Shown here: positions 25,572-34,681 of the stretch, piece after piece
Position numbering within the stretch: position 1 is the first letter of the stretch
Layout of the letters: every line of letters starts with the position of its first letter
Source of the DNA: Synechococcales cyanobacterium bin59.metabat.ball.084
GTDB taxonomy: Bacteria; Cyanobacteriota; Cyanobacteriia; Cyanobacteriales; Chamaesiphonaceae
Direction: 5' to 3'
DNA length: 38,016 nucleotides
Assembly: GCA_013297675.1 (NCBI GenBank)
Contig: JAAFHZ010000032.1
Location: 1-38,016, forward strand
Made by a program: the position numbers and the translations under genes
The notes under the pieces: model-generated
Databases searched by the model: none
Told to the model about the DNA's origin: nothing
Seen by the model: only the letters and a program-made list of their open reading frames with translations

Positions 25572-25654
25572 GCGATCAGTCTCTTCCTAAGCTGCTAGGT
25601 TGTATTTTGGGAACGGCATTAGAGATGGAGGTGATGTCGTTGAGGATAGTGTGT

Positions 25655-28600
25655 TTATTGAGTATCGAGTTCTAAACCACAGATTTCGCAATATCGTGAA
25701 ATATTGAAGTCATTTTCATAGCCACAATCATCACATGCAATTGCGTGTACATCTTTTCGCATGGCATGAGATTTTTGGAGTGAGTCTTTTGTGGTATTAT
25801 CATCAAATTCGTATCCACAAATGTCGCAATATTGCGAACTAATGAGGTTTTTTCCGTAGCCGCAGATATCACAATCGATCAAGGGTGGATTCCATACGGC
25901 GTAGAAATCCGAAAAAGACAATATTTGTGCACAATGAAAAACTATATCATAAGAGGGTCCATATAGTGATGAGTAAGCCAAGCTTATATCCATAATTGCT
26001 TTGTTGTTGTATAAGTCGGGAAACTGATTTGGAAATGTTCCATCATATTCGATAAATTCTTTTAGCCTCCAAATATTTCCAACCTCTTTTTCAGTAATAA
26101 TTGATAGCAATATTTCAGTAATATTGCGACAGAGGAAATCCTTGTTTTTGTTAATCCAATGCCAGCTTTGCGTGTTAAGTAATTCCAGTAAAGTATTGAT
26201 GGTGTATTTGTCATTAACTGCAATTGTTGAAAGCATCCCTGCAAAGAGATATGCATCAGGTTCTTGAACAGTAAACAACAAACACAATAGAATTTCTACT
26301 ATCTTTTTGTCATATATGATTTGACTATCGTCTTTCAAACTCGTTAATAAATCCATTAGCCAGTATAATTCATTTGAACCAGAATAAGATAAATAAATCA
26401 TGATGGCGGGAGTTAATTTGTTTTCATTTCTTCTTAAAATAATCTCTCTCAATATATCAACCTGGCAAGACCGAACAAGCAGATTAGAGCTTAATGAATC
26501 AAAGGCATCTTCAAGAAAAATACTTTCGCCTAAAACTGTTTTTTTCAATGCTTCATAAAAGAACAAGTCTTTCCCAGGTCGCTGCTTTAATAATATTAGA
26601 AAATCGGAAATTAAAGATTCTTTGGAAATATTTGATATTTTTTTAATGAATATAGATTCAAGCAAAACATAATCTTTTTCTGAGGAAGATTTTATTAGCC
26701 CAATTAAGGCGATACCTTCCTTAGAGTTTTCAGTAATCATCTCATCGATCAATATTTCCATTTCTTCAATTCTTGGTTGAGGCCATTGTGGAATCATCGC
26801 AACAATTAAATCAAGAATTTTTTCATGGCTAATAACAATTTCTCCTCGATTTTCTGGAATCATTTCAATTAAACTCTCAAGAATTGCACGGCTATGCAAA
26901 GGATTTGAATACTTGTTTCTACAGAGTTCGATTAAAAAAATAAACACTTTCTCTGTCTTTCTACCAATTACGCAAAGTACCTCAACTATTTCAGGTATCA
27001 ATGATTCATATGACTTGCTTCGAATGATTGAAATCAATAGTTCGATCACATCATTATTTTCAATAGCAATGACTTTTAATATTGATAATATGTCGCAAGT
27101 TAATTCTCTGTCTATATTTGCTAGAAGCAATATTTTTAACATGGAAATTGCATCTTTGTCGTTCACTCCAATTATTTTTAATGCCGAAATAAAAGAGTGT
27201 TTGTTCTCTTTAAAAGTGGGATTCTGCAAAAATGTAATTATAGAAGTAATTGCATTTTTATTGCCGACAGCAATCGTTTCCAGCAAACTGATTGTGCGAT
27301 AGAATAATCCGTTATCTAACGTTTTTATTTCTAGAATTTCGATTAACAGAGAAATTATTTTGTTGCTGCCATTAAAGATTTTATTGTCGGCAATTTTCAC
27401 CACAGACCTTATTATTTCATTTGGCAAATCAAATTGATTGGTATCGATTAATTTACTTTTTTGATAAATACATATTAAGACATTAATTGCATCTTTTATT
27501 TGTTTTTCACTATCGAAAGTGGTTTCTCTAATTGCTAAAACTAATTCAAAAAGCAACTGTTCATTCAAGTCAGCTCTAGATGAAAGATCGAACAATGCTT
27601 TAATAACTTCTTTGTCAGTATTTATACTTTCTAGTATTACTTTTGAGAGATGGTCAAACAAAAGATAATTTTTACTGAGTTCTTGAACTAGCTTGAAAAC
27701 TACTTTTCTGTTACTAAATACTTTCTCTCTTAACAACGGAACTATTACACGCCGAAAATAATTTGAGTCTCCCATGGAATACCTCAAGAATTCAATTACT
27801 TCTGCTGCTTTATTTTTATTCTTTAATGCAATACTTTCATTTTTTAATGCGATTGCTTTTTCATACCCAATATCAATTCCAAGCAAAATTGTATCAATGT
27901 CCTGCTTGTAAAATAATGCCGAAATTCTTTCGTCACCAATAGATCGTGCGGCCAAATCCCTGATTAGATGTAAATCAGTGTGTCTCTTTGTTGGCCCATT
28001 AAAATATCCAAATTTCCATATAACAAGCTGCTTTGTGATTTGTCGATACTGAGATGAAGACCTGAATTCATTGATACATAAAGCCGCTGTACAATAGGCA
28101 CGATAATAATAAAGTTTTTTTCCTTGTTCATTGAAGTTAGTCAATTTCCAGAGAAATTTCTCCTTTAGTTCATTTTCTAAATTCCCACGCCCAAACCATA
28201 ACAAAATTGACTGTCGCCATTCCAACTCAAATACCCGATAAGTAGGCTTATCGTCACCCAAGCAAGGCACAGGCCGATCGACATGCGCCCTCGGCAAAAA
28301 ATAATCCCAATCATCAATACTACAAGCCGCAAAATATTCCTGAAACGTCGGATGAAAAAAAGCAAACACCGGGCGCTTATTCTCCTCCCCCACACAATTC
28401 AACCACCCCAAATCCATCAAAGCCTGACAATGTTCCACCACCGGCACCCATTTCCTCAACTCCGCCTCCGTAAAACGAAACCGCAAACTCGGCTTATTAA
28501 TTCCCTGCTTCGCCAAATCCCCCAAAGCCCGATCGAGTTCTCCCCGCAGCTTCACCGCCTCCGGGAATTCATTAGCCTTCCAGTCATACACATAGTCCAC

Positions 28601-29950
28601 AAACAACTCATACAAGCCAGCTTGAGTCTCGGGCAACTTCTGCTCGTCATCCCAAACATCACACAACAGCGCCAACCGCAGCGGATTCTGGGCTAAATCC
28701 TTAATGCGCTCCTTCCCCACCTCATCCAGAGCCGCCCTTAACTTGTAACCAGTCTCCGGTTCCTGATTCGATCTAAACCAATTATCAATGAAAGCTTTAA
28801 CCTCATCCTGCCCTGCTGGATTCACATACTTAAAATCCAACGTGCGATACACCTGAAAATTTGCACTAGTTTGCAACTTATGAGAGCTAGCATCCCAAAG
28901 ATTCAACCGACAGGTAACTATTGCTCTCGTCGATCGCGCCCAAACTTCCCGCAACGTCACCTCCAACTTACCCAAAGCCTCCCCACCCATCTCATCCGCC
29001 CCATCCAAAAGCAGCCACACCCGCCCAGCATCTGCCAACTCCTCAAAAGATGCCCAATAGCGATCGATTTCACCAGTCTTACAAAATTGCTTGATCCAAG
29101 ATTTGTGCAGGTATTCTTCTAACTCATTATTCTTCACCGCCGCCAAAGGCACCCAAGCAACAATAATGTCTTCCCCCGGCTGCTCATGCTCCAATAACCA
29201 TTCCCACACCTTCATCAGCAACGTTGTTTTCCCTGCCCCAGGTTCCCCCAAGATCACCATATGTTCCCCCGGCTGACGCTGATTGATCGCTGCCAAAAAT
29301 GCATCATGCTCCACCCGTTTAGTCTCGGTATATCCCTGTTGATAAGCTTCCGAACCCCGCTCTGGTGAGATCTCTTGAGTTTGATCGAACTTTGGCCGCT
29401 CCGACTCCTTCCGCTCCATCAACCCCAAAGGCACATGGACACTATCCAAGTCTTTAGCTTTTCGGTGCAGAGGGCTACTTGTAATTTGTTGCTTTTGCCG
29501 ATCTAGTAGGTTTTGACAGGCAGTGCGCCAATTAATTTCTTGTTTCCTCTTTGATACAGACTTTATTTTGGTTGATACCTTAGATTGATTTTCCCACTCC
29601 TTATCAAATCGCTCTAAATTCCCTTCCTTCGTCTCATGCCATAGATGTAACTCAAATTCCCGCAAGTCCTTACGAGTCTTCATATTTTCAATGACACCCA
29701 AAACCTTCAAGTAGCTAGTAATCGCAGGTCGAATTTCATTTTCAAAGGTCTTTTCACTGTGCAGACCACCATAAAGGTCTTGAAGTTGTGCCTTACTAAC
29801 TTTGAACTTAATAGTTCTACCGGTTTCAATCCAACTACAGCCAATAGCTCGATCTCGTTCGTCCTCATCCAAATAAGCAAAATCCAACAAAGACTTAAAG
29901 ATCTTCCTTGTAAAATTTTTTGTTCGATCTGCAAAGTAGATTTTGGTCAT
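25655..29950 (-). CDS. NACHT STAND NTPase with HEAT-like sensor and twin zinc ribbons
   Basis: The 1431-residue protein has an N-terminal region (1-110) with a winged-helix look, a linker, and a NACHT NTPase: Walker A GEPGAGKTTLL (235-245) and Walker B VWLLLDGADEMGG (Asp316), then an arginine sensor region TRAIVTCRLNLWD. From about residue 590 to 1330 is a long helical, Leu/Ile-rich repeat region that resembles HEAT/armadillo-type sensors. The end has two C-x2-C-x11-C-x2-C ribbons (1360-1378 and 1406-1424), 46 residues apart. STAND NTPases detect an invader molecule and oligomerise; bacterial NACHT proteins are known antiphage factors. The coding sequence for residues after about 590 is visibly more AT-rich than the NTPase part. 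The start at 29950 directly follows an attenuator-like hairpin. Confidence 0.85.
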   Translation of the reverse strand: MTKIYFADRTKNFTRKIFKSLLDFAYLDEDERDRAIGCSWIETGRTIKFKVSKAQLQDLYGGLHSEKTFENEIRPAITSYLKVLGVIENMKTRKDLREFELHLWHETKEGNLERFDKEWENQSKVSTKIKSVSKRKQEINWRTACQNLLDRQKQQITSSPLHRKAKDLDSVHVPLGLMERKESERPKFDQTQEISPERGSEAYQQGYTETKRVEHDAFLAAINQRQPGEHMVILGEPGAGKTTLLMKVWEWLLEHEQPGEDIIVAWVPLAAVKNNELEEYLHKSWIKQFCKTGEIDRYWASFEELADAGRVWLLLDGADEMGGEALGKLEVTLREVWARSTRAIVTCRLNLWDASSHKLQTSANFQVYRTLDFKYVNPAGQDEVKAFIDNWFRSNQEPETGYKLRAALDEVGKERIKDLAQNPLRLALLCDVWDDEQKLPETQAGLYELFVDYVYDWKANEFPEAVKLRGELDRALGDLAKQGINKPSLRFRFTEAELRKWVPVVEHCQALMDLGWLNCVGEENKRPVFAFFHPTFQEYFAACSIDDWDYFLPRAHVDRPVPCLGDDKPTYRVFELEWRQSILLWFGRGNLENELKEKFLWKLTNFNEQGKKLYYYRAYCTAALCINEFRSSSQYRQITKQLVIWKFGYFNGPTKRHTDLHLIRDLAARSIGDERISALFYKQDIDTILLGIDIGYEKAIALKNESIALKNKNKAAEVIEFLRYSMGDSNYFRRVIVPLLREKVFSNRKVVFKLVQELSKNYLLFDHLSKVILESINTDKEVIKALFDLSSRADLNEQLLFELVLAIRETTFDSEKQIKDAINVLICIYQKSKLIDTNQFDLPNEIIRSVVKIADNKIFNGSNKIISLLIEILEIKTLDNGLFYRTISLLETIAVGNKNAITSIITFLQNPTFKENKHSFISALKIIGVNDKDAISMLKILLLANIDRELTCDILSILKVIAIENNDVIELLISIIRSKSYESLIPEIVEVLCVIGRKTEKVFIFLIELCRNKYSNPLHSRAILESLIEMIPENRGEIVISHEKILDLIVAMIPQWPQPRIEEMEILIDEMITENSKEGIALIGLIKSSSEKDYVLLESIFIKKISNISKESLISDFLILLKQRPGKDLFFYEALKKTVLGESIFLEDAFDSLSSNLLVRSCQVDILREIILRRNENKLTPAIMIYLSYSGSNELYWLMDLLTSLKDDSQIIYDKKIVEILLCLLFTVQEPDAYLFAGMLSTIAVNDKYTINTLLELLNTQSWHWINKNKDFLCRNITEILLSIITEKEVGNIWRLKEFIEYDGTFPNQFPDLYNNKAIMDISLAYSSLYGPSYDIVFHCAQILSFSDFYAVWNPPLIDCDICGYGKNLISSQYCDICGYEFDDNTTKDSLQKSHAMRKDVHAIACDDCGYENDFNISRYCEICGLELDTQ

Positions 29951-29964
29951 AGCTCAAAAAACCT

Positions 29965-30008
29965 AAAAAAACTTGGAACCAGTTCTAAGTAGCCGTTGAG
30001 TTCCAAGT
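29965..30008 (-). terminator. Attenuator-like alternative hairpins before the NACHT gene
   Basis: Read on the minus strand, two copies of a 9-bp arm (ACTTGGAAC at 30008-30000 and ACTTAGAAC at 29990-29982) are followed by one GTTCCAAGT (29979-29971) and then six T. Either upstream copy can pair with the last arm: the far one perfectly with a 20-nt loop, the near one with one G-U-type mismatch and a tiny loop. Both pairings place the stem directly against the T-run, which is the form of an intrinsic terminator, only 14 nt before the start codon. It could also be a 20-bp operator dyad (29971-29990) with a third half-site. The function is inferred. Confidence 0.45.
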
Positions 30009-30188
30009 CTCAAAGTCCTGCTCAGAGAAGCTTTGACAAAAAGATATGGAGTTCAAACTTCATGGTTCATCATACTTTCATCGGCAAGAAACAAGCCAAG
30101 CGAATACCTCCAAGAGTCAAACAAGCGAGGAGATTCAAAAGGTTCTGTGAACTGTTGATGACCCATAACATCTTATCAAGGAAACACT

Positions 30189-30491
30189 ATGTCTCTCAAA
30201 AAGAAACTCTGGAATACTTTGGCAATCGTCTTGGTGAATGCTTTACCAACGACTCTCCAAGTCAAACCGGTAAATACGGGTACCTGCCCTGGCTTGCCCT
30301 CAATCGTTAATGATACTTTGCCCTGCAACAAATTCTCTAATTGCATCATGCTCAGAGAAAGAGTCAACATCTTTCAAGAGCTGGGTAACAGTAGATCTGC
30401 GATCGATTACTGCCGTGCAAAATACGGCAATGAAGCCACCGTCGAATGGAGATTTGGCTTGTGCTGGTGTGCCACCCCCTACCAAATCTAG
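30189..30491 (+). CDS. Small cysteine-rich hypothetical protein
   Basis: The 100-residue frame starts at an ATG with AAGGA 6 nt upstream. It has a Lys-rich then hydrophobic N-terminus (MSLKKKLWNTLAIVLVNALP), possibly a weak signal or membrane segment, and six cysteines in the rest, ending GLCWCATPYQI. I do not recognise it. A second frame on the same strand (about 30062-30310) overlaps its first 120 bp and also has plausible codons, so I cannot say which is real or whether they are a frameshifted pair. A terminator-like hairpin follows at 30573. Single-gene region between two STAND genes. Confidence 0.4.
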   Translation: MSLKKKLWNTLAIVLVNALPTTLQVKPVNTGTCPGLPSIVNDTLPCNKFSNCIMLRERVNIFQELGNSRSAIDYCRAKYGNEATVEWRFGLCWCATPYQI

Positions 30492-30572
30492 ATTCTGAGA
30501 TTTACTAGCTCTCTAGATCATACCGATCCGCAACCCTTCTCCATTTCCGACTTCCCCAACAACTAACCATCA

Positions 30573-30606
30573 GGAGGCAAGCGATCAACACCGATCACCT
30601 GCCTCC
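30573..30606 (+). terminator. Terminator-like hairpin in the inter-STAND region
   Basis: GGAGGCA (30573-30579) pairs with TGCCTCC (30600-30606), and inner GATC arms can extend the stem. The bases after it are CCCTTATT, a weak T-run on the plus strand. It lies 80 bp after the small cysteine-rich ORF and could end its transcript. Confidence 0.4.
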
Positions 30607-30636
30607 CCCTTATTCTCCAAAACCACTAGTAAAACT

Positions 30637-30825
30637 ATGTTTATCAACGCCACCCGCGACCAAATCCATGCCTCTCAAGTTCAAAAAGCAACTATGATGA
30701 CCCAATATCGTTACCTGCTAGCACAACTAGATCGACGTATGCTGGTAGCCGTTACTAATAATGACCGCTACCTAATCAACCAACTGCAAGCTGATCAGGA
30801 ATTTATAGCCAAACAACTTTTGTAA
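30637..30825 (+). CDS. Small helical protein, possibly PirA-like
   Basis: The 62-residue frame is rich in Gln, Arg and Asp and predicted all-helical. Its core YRYLLAQLDRRMLVAV, then NNDRYLINQLQADQEFI resembles the small cyanobacterial PII-interacting regulator PirA, whose members carry a similar 'RL..A...ND..L..QLE.E..yl' pattern. I am not sure of the match, and no Shine-Dalgarno is visible before the ATG. If real, it would be a small regulatory protein unrelated to the neighbouring defence genes. It could also be a chance frame. Confidence 0.35.
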   Translation: MFINATRDQIHASQVQKATMMTQYRYLLAQLDRRMLVAVTNNDRYLINQLQADQEFIAKQLL

Positions 30826-30992
30826 TCATTTTTGCCGATCTGTGCGGCTTCCCTTCTCTCACGTCAGGACAAGGGATTTAGAGCTGCCATGAGCCAGCCG
30901 AAGGGGGATGAGGGGTCTTTTAATGTTTTCTTTGCATTTTCTGTAACCTTCCTTCCCTATCGCCCTGATCGAAAAATCTGCTCTGCTGTCAA

Positions 30993-33900
30993 CTACAAAT
31001 CAATGAAAGCTTTTGTACAAGCACCTAATGTAACCAAAGTTGTTTGAGTGGCGATCGATAACCCGCTCACCCCCGCAATCTGCATTCCCTCATAGGGCTT
31101 GGACATGATCAGGGTTGCTTGGCATTCCCCGGTCTGTAAATCCCAAATTTTAATGGTTTCATCTTGACCACAGCTAAACAGCGTTTGTAGGTCAGGGCTG
31201 TAACATAGTGACCAAATACCCTGACTATGACCTTCCAGAATTCTTAAACATTCTCCCAGGGCTACATCCCAAATTCTAATCGTCAGGTCATCACTAGCAC
31301 TAACCAGCAGTTCGGGAGTGGTGGCTGATGCCGGAATAAAGATTACTGTGCGAATTTCGCGATGGTGGCCAGAAAAAGTTTGTAAACAGCTCTGCTGCTC
31401 TACATCCCACAGTTTAATTGTTAAATCATCGCTACTGCTGGCTAATTTAGTACCGCTGGCATTAAATACGATCGAGCGAATACGCTGTTGATGACCGGTG
31501 AGAATATGGGTAATTTTGCCATTATATTTGTCACGAAGTTCGATCTGTTCGCTGACTCCAGTTACAGCTAGCAAGGAAAGATGAGGATGAGTAGCGATCG
31601 CCCAGATCCAAACGGTATCTAGTTCTGGTAAGGATTGGGCGGTACTGGTGGCAATATTCCAGCGCAAAATTGTTCGATCGTCGGCGGCGCTAATGAGGGT
31701 TTGGTCATCTTGGTCAAATATTACTGACCACACCCAGTCGGTATGTTGATCGTAAGTAGTGAGGCATTCGCTGGTAGCTACATCCCAGATTTTAATGGTG
31801 CGATCGTGGCTGCCGCTAGCTAAGAGTTTGCCACTGGGGCTAAAGGCTAATGAGCGAATACGGCCTTGATGACCTTTGAGGGTTTGGAGTAGCTCACCGG
31901 TGGCAGCATTCCAAAGTCTAATTTGGCAATCATCGCTACCGCTGGCTAAGTAAACGATGCCCGAAGATGTAAGAGAACTAACGGCGATCGTCCAAATTCG
32001 GTTGGAGGCTCCAGTGAGGGTTTTAATTGGTTGGCTGGTTTTGGTGTCCCAAATACGCACTAGTTGATCATCGCTGCCTACCGCTATCATAGTTTGGTCA
32101 GAGCTGTAAGAGATCGATCGGATGCGGCTGCGGGGTTCAATCATGGTGGCGATCGGTTGCCAGGTATTAGCATTCCAAATTTGAATTTTGTCGGTGCCTG
32201 CGCTAATTAATTGTTGACCGTCAGGACTGAAGCTTAGTGACCAGATGGCGCTGTTTGCAGGTAATTTGCAGGTTTTGATACATTCGCCGCTTTGGAGATC
32301 CCAAATTTTGATGTAAAAATCGTCACTACCTACTAAAGTTTTGCCGTTGGGATGAAAGGCGAGGGCGCGGACTCGATCGGCATTGTCGGTAAAGGTTTTA
32401 AGGCATCTCCTGGTCAGGACACTCCAGAGCTTGACATACTCAGTACTACTGGTGGCCAATAGGCGACCATTGTTGCCAAAGGCTACCGACCAAACTAGCT
32501 CTTGGGGCTGACTAAAAGCGCGGATCAATTTGCCGAAGTTGATGTTCCACAAGCGGGCGGTGCGATCTTGGCTAACGCTGATTAAAAAAAGAATTCCTTT
32601 GACAGCGATAAATTTAGCTGACCAAACCCAGTCGGTGTGTCCTGGCAGGTTGTAGAGACAGTGAATGTTTCCCCAGTCTGGGGTTTCACGCTGGGATATT
32701 GCACTGTGGGGGATTTTCCAGATTTTGACGCTGCGATCGTTGCTGCAACTGGCGATTAATTGACCATCGGGGCTAAAGGTAACATGTCTAATCCAGTCGT
32801 CATGTGCTAGCCATGCGTGGATTTGTTTGCCATCAGCGACTTGCCAAATGCGGATTTTGCCATCCATGCCGCCAGTAACTAAGATGCGTTGGTCGAGGCT
32901 GAAGGTGACGGTAAAAATGCTGCCGAGGTCTTGGGAAAAGATGGTTTGGTCAAAATGGCAGCGGGTGAAGTTGACTTGATGGAGTTGTGCTTGTTGGAGG
33001 TAGGCTTGACGAATGGTGAGATGGGAGAAGTCGTAGCCGGTGAGATCAATATTAAGGGCTAATAAAAGGTTGATAATGTTGCCGATCGCGTAGCCGGTGG
33101 GATATGTAGATTGCTGGCGAAATTGTTGGATGATTGCTTGAAGATTTTCGGCAACTGTAGTGATATTTTGGTGGTTACTGATTTTTTGGCCGATCGGGGT
33201 GAGTAATAGCTTCTTTTGGGCGTCGCGAATATATTCTTTGGCGGTGGCCTGCATGATGGCGTGGGTGCGCAAAAAGTGAAATTTGTAGCTAGTGAATTCT
33301 TGGGCGATCGATTTAATCAGTCGATCGGTGGCATATTCCATAATCACGTTTTGGAGAGTAAAGCTAGGAACGCTGTGTAAATGGTTGGCCTGAATAAGTC
33401 CTCGATCGTGGAGGGAATTCAGGGCAGCGGTAATATCCAAATCTTCGTGATCTTCTTCTAGGCTGTCATCATTGAGAGTTTGAATAGTGACTGGTTCCCG
33501 GTGGATGGCTAGCCAATAGATGACCGAGGTTTCGGCGGGGTTCAGTCGATCAAATTGGGATTGTAGTAGTGGTCTAATCTGACCGACGGCAAAGCCGGAG
33601 GCTTGGGAGAAGCTGTGAATGCTGCCATAGAGGTTTTTGATGGTTTCGGTAACTATTTCTAGAGCCAGGGGGTTGCCTTGATATTTATTGATCAGCCAGT
33701 CAATTTCTGGCTTGGTGCCAGTGATACCCCGATCAGTGAAGATTTGGCTAGCTTGTTGGATACCAGTGAGTTGAATGGTGCGAATGGTATTGCTTTGAAT
33801 TTGACGCAGGCTATGGGGCTGTTCGCGGCTAGTGATCATTAGGCAGCTTTGGTGGCTGGCTTTACCAATTTCTTGGAAGAGCTTTTCGTAGTCGTTAGTT

Positions 33901-34580
33901 GCTGATGGGGTATGTGGCAAGATTGATTCGATGTTGTCGAGGATAATCAGGCAACGATGTTGTTTGAGTTGTTGGATGAGGAGTTCGATTTGGCTAGAGA
34001 GATCCAAAGGCAGTTGGAGAGATTGGTGTTGGGTGAGATGTTTGATGATGTCGCTGATAATTTTTGCCGCGCTGGGGGCTTCCCGGAGGCTGCGCCAGAT
34101 GATGTGTTCAAATTCGGGGCTAAGGTTTTGGGCAATTTTGGTGGCGATCGATGTTTTACCGATGCCGCCAATTCCAAGAATAGTGATTAACTGGGTTTGT
34201 TCTTGGTTAATCCATTGTTGAACGGTGTTGATTTCGGCGCTGCGATCGAGTAAAAGTTTCAGGGGAGGCGCTGCGCCCCAGTCATGATTTGTAGTTGTTT
34301 TTTGAGATGCAGTGACGGTTTCTTGCCAGGGTATGTCTAGGATTTGGCAGAAGGCTTTGTATGTTGTTGGTCTGATGGGTTTTCCGGCCAGGAAGCGTTT
34401 CCAGGTGCCGATCGAGACTTCTAGTTGGATGGTTTCATTCCAGTTATCCCATTTTGGGGCGGGTTCAAGGATTTTGCTGGCGGCAACTAGCCATTTGGGG
34501 TCATCGATCGGCCAACCAATTTCGATGCGGGTCTGTCTGATGCGTTGGAGCTGCTCGGGAGTGGCTTGGAGGCTGGACAT
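30993..34580 (-). CDS. NB-ARC STAND NTPase with 14 WD40 repeats
   Basis: The 1195-residue protein has an N-terminal helical/HTH-like region (1-95, with GTWKRFLAGKPIRPTTYKAFCQIL), an NB-ARC NTPase with P-loop ILGIGGIGKTS (Lys142) and Walker B LIILDNIES (Asp215), a winged-helix and linker region, and from about residue 555 fourteen WD40 repeats, enough for two seven-bladed propellers. The end SKPYEGMQIAGVSGLS is a tail common to cyanobacterial NB-ARC/WD40 proteins. It has the Apaf-1 layout: propellers sense, NB-ARC oligomerises, the N-terminus signals. No effector enzyme is obvious, so the N-terminal region may recruit one. A defence or programmed-death role is inferred from class and neighbours. 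Confidence 0.9.
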   Translation of the reverse strand: MSSLQATPEQLQRIRQTRIEIGWPIDDPKWLVAASKILEPAPKWDNWNETIQLEVSIGTWKRFLAGKPIRPTTYKAFCQILDIPWQETVTASQKTTTNHDWGAAPPLKLLLDRSAEINTVQQWINQEQTQLITILGIGGIGKTSIATKIAQNLSPEFEHIIWRSLREAPSAAKIISDIIKHLTQHQSLQLPLDLSSQIELLIQQLKQHRCLIILDNIESILPHTPSATNDYEKLFQEIGKASHQSCLMITSREQPHSLRQIQSNTIRTIQLTGIQQASQIFTDRGITGTKPEIDWLINKYQGNPLALEIVTETIKNLYGSIHSFSQASGFAVGQIRPLLQSQFDRLNPAETSVIYWLAIHREPVTIQTLNDDSLEEDHEDLDITAALNSLHDRGLIQANHLHSVPSFTLQNVIMEYATDRLIKSIAQEFTSYKFHFLRTHAIMQATAKEYIRDAQKKLLLTPIGQKISNHQNITTVAENLQAIIQQFRQQSTYPTGYAIGNIINLLLALNIDLTGYDFSHLTIRQAYLQQAQLHQVNFTRCHFDQTIFSQDLGSIFTVTFSLDQRILVTGGMDGKIRIWQVADGKQIHAWLAHDDWIRHVTFSPDGQLIASCSNDRSVKIWKIPHSAISQRETPDWGNIHCLYNLPGHTDWVWSAKFIAVKGILFLISVSQDRTARLWNINFGKLIRAFSQPQELVWSVAFGNNGRLLATSSTEYVKLWSVLTRRCLKTFTDNADRVRALAFHPNGKTLVGSDDFYIKIWDLQSGECIKTCKLPANSAIWSLSFSPDGQQLISAGTDKIQIWNANTWQPIATMIEPRSRIRSISYSSDQTMIAVGSDDQLVRIWDTKTSQPIKTLTGASNRIWTIAVSSLTSSGIVYLASGSDDCQIRLWNAATGELLQTLKGHQGRIRSLAFSPSGKLLASGSHDRTIKIWDVATSECLTTYDQHTDWVWSVIFDQDDQTLISAADDRTILRWNIATSTAQSLPELDTVWIWAIATHPHLSLLAVTGVSEQIELRDKYNGKITHILTGHQQRIRSIVFNASGTKLASSSDDLTIKLWDVEQQSCLQTFSGHHREIRTVIFIPASATTPELLVSASDDLTIRIWDVALGECLRILEGHSQGIWSLCYSPDLQTLFSCGQDETIKIWDLQTGECQATLIMSKPYEGMQIAGVSGLSIATQTTLVTLGACTKAFIDL

Positions 34581-34681
34581 GGCAATTGCACCTATTTAAA
34601 AACAGGCTGGACGGATGCCTGTGATTTAGGAATTGCCAACCCCATCGAATATTGTAGTATTACATTACATGAGGTCGTTGA

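Noticed and set aside
30832-31047. 71-residue plus-strand ORF at the end of the WD40 gene
   Set aside because: It overlaps the 3' end of the WD40 gene antisense, and its first half looks like low-complexity intergenic repeat sequence (clusters such as GAAGGGGGATGAGGGG).
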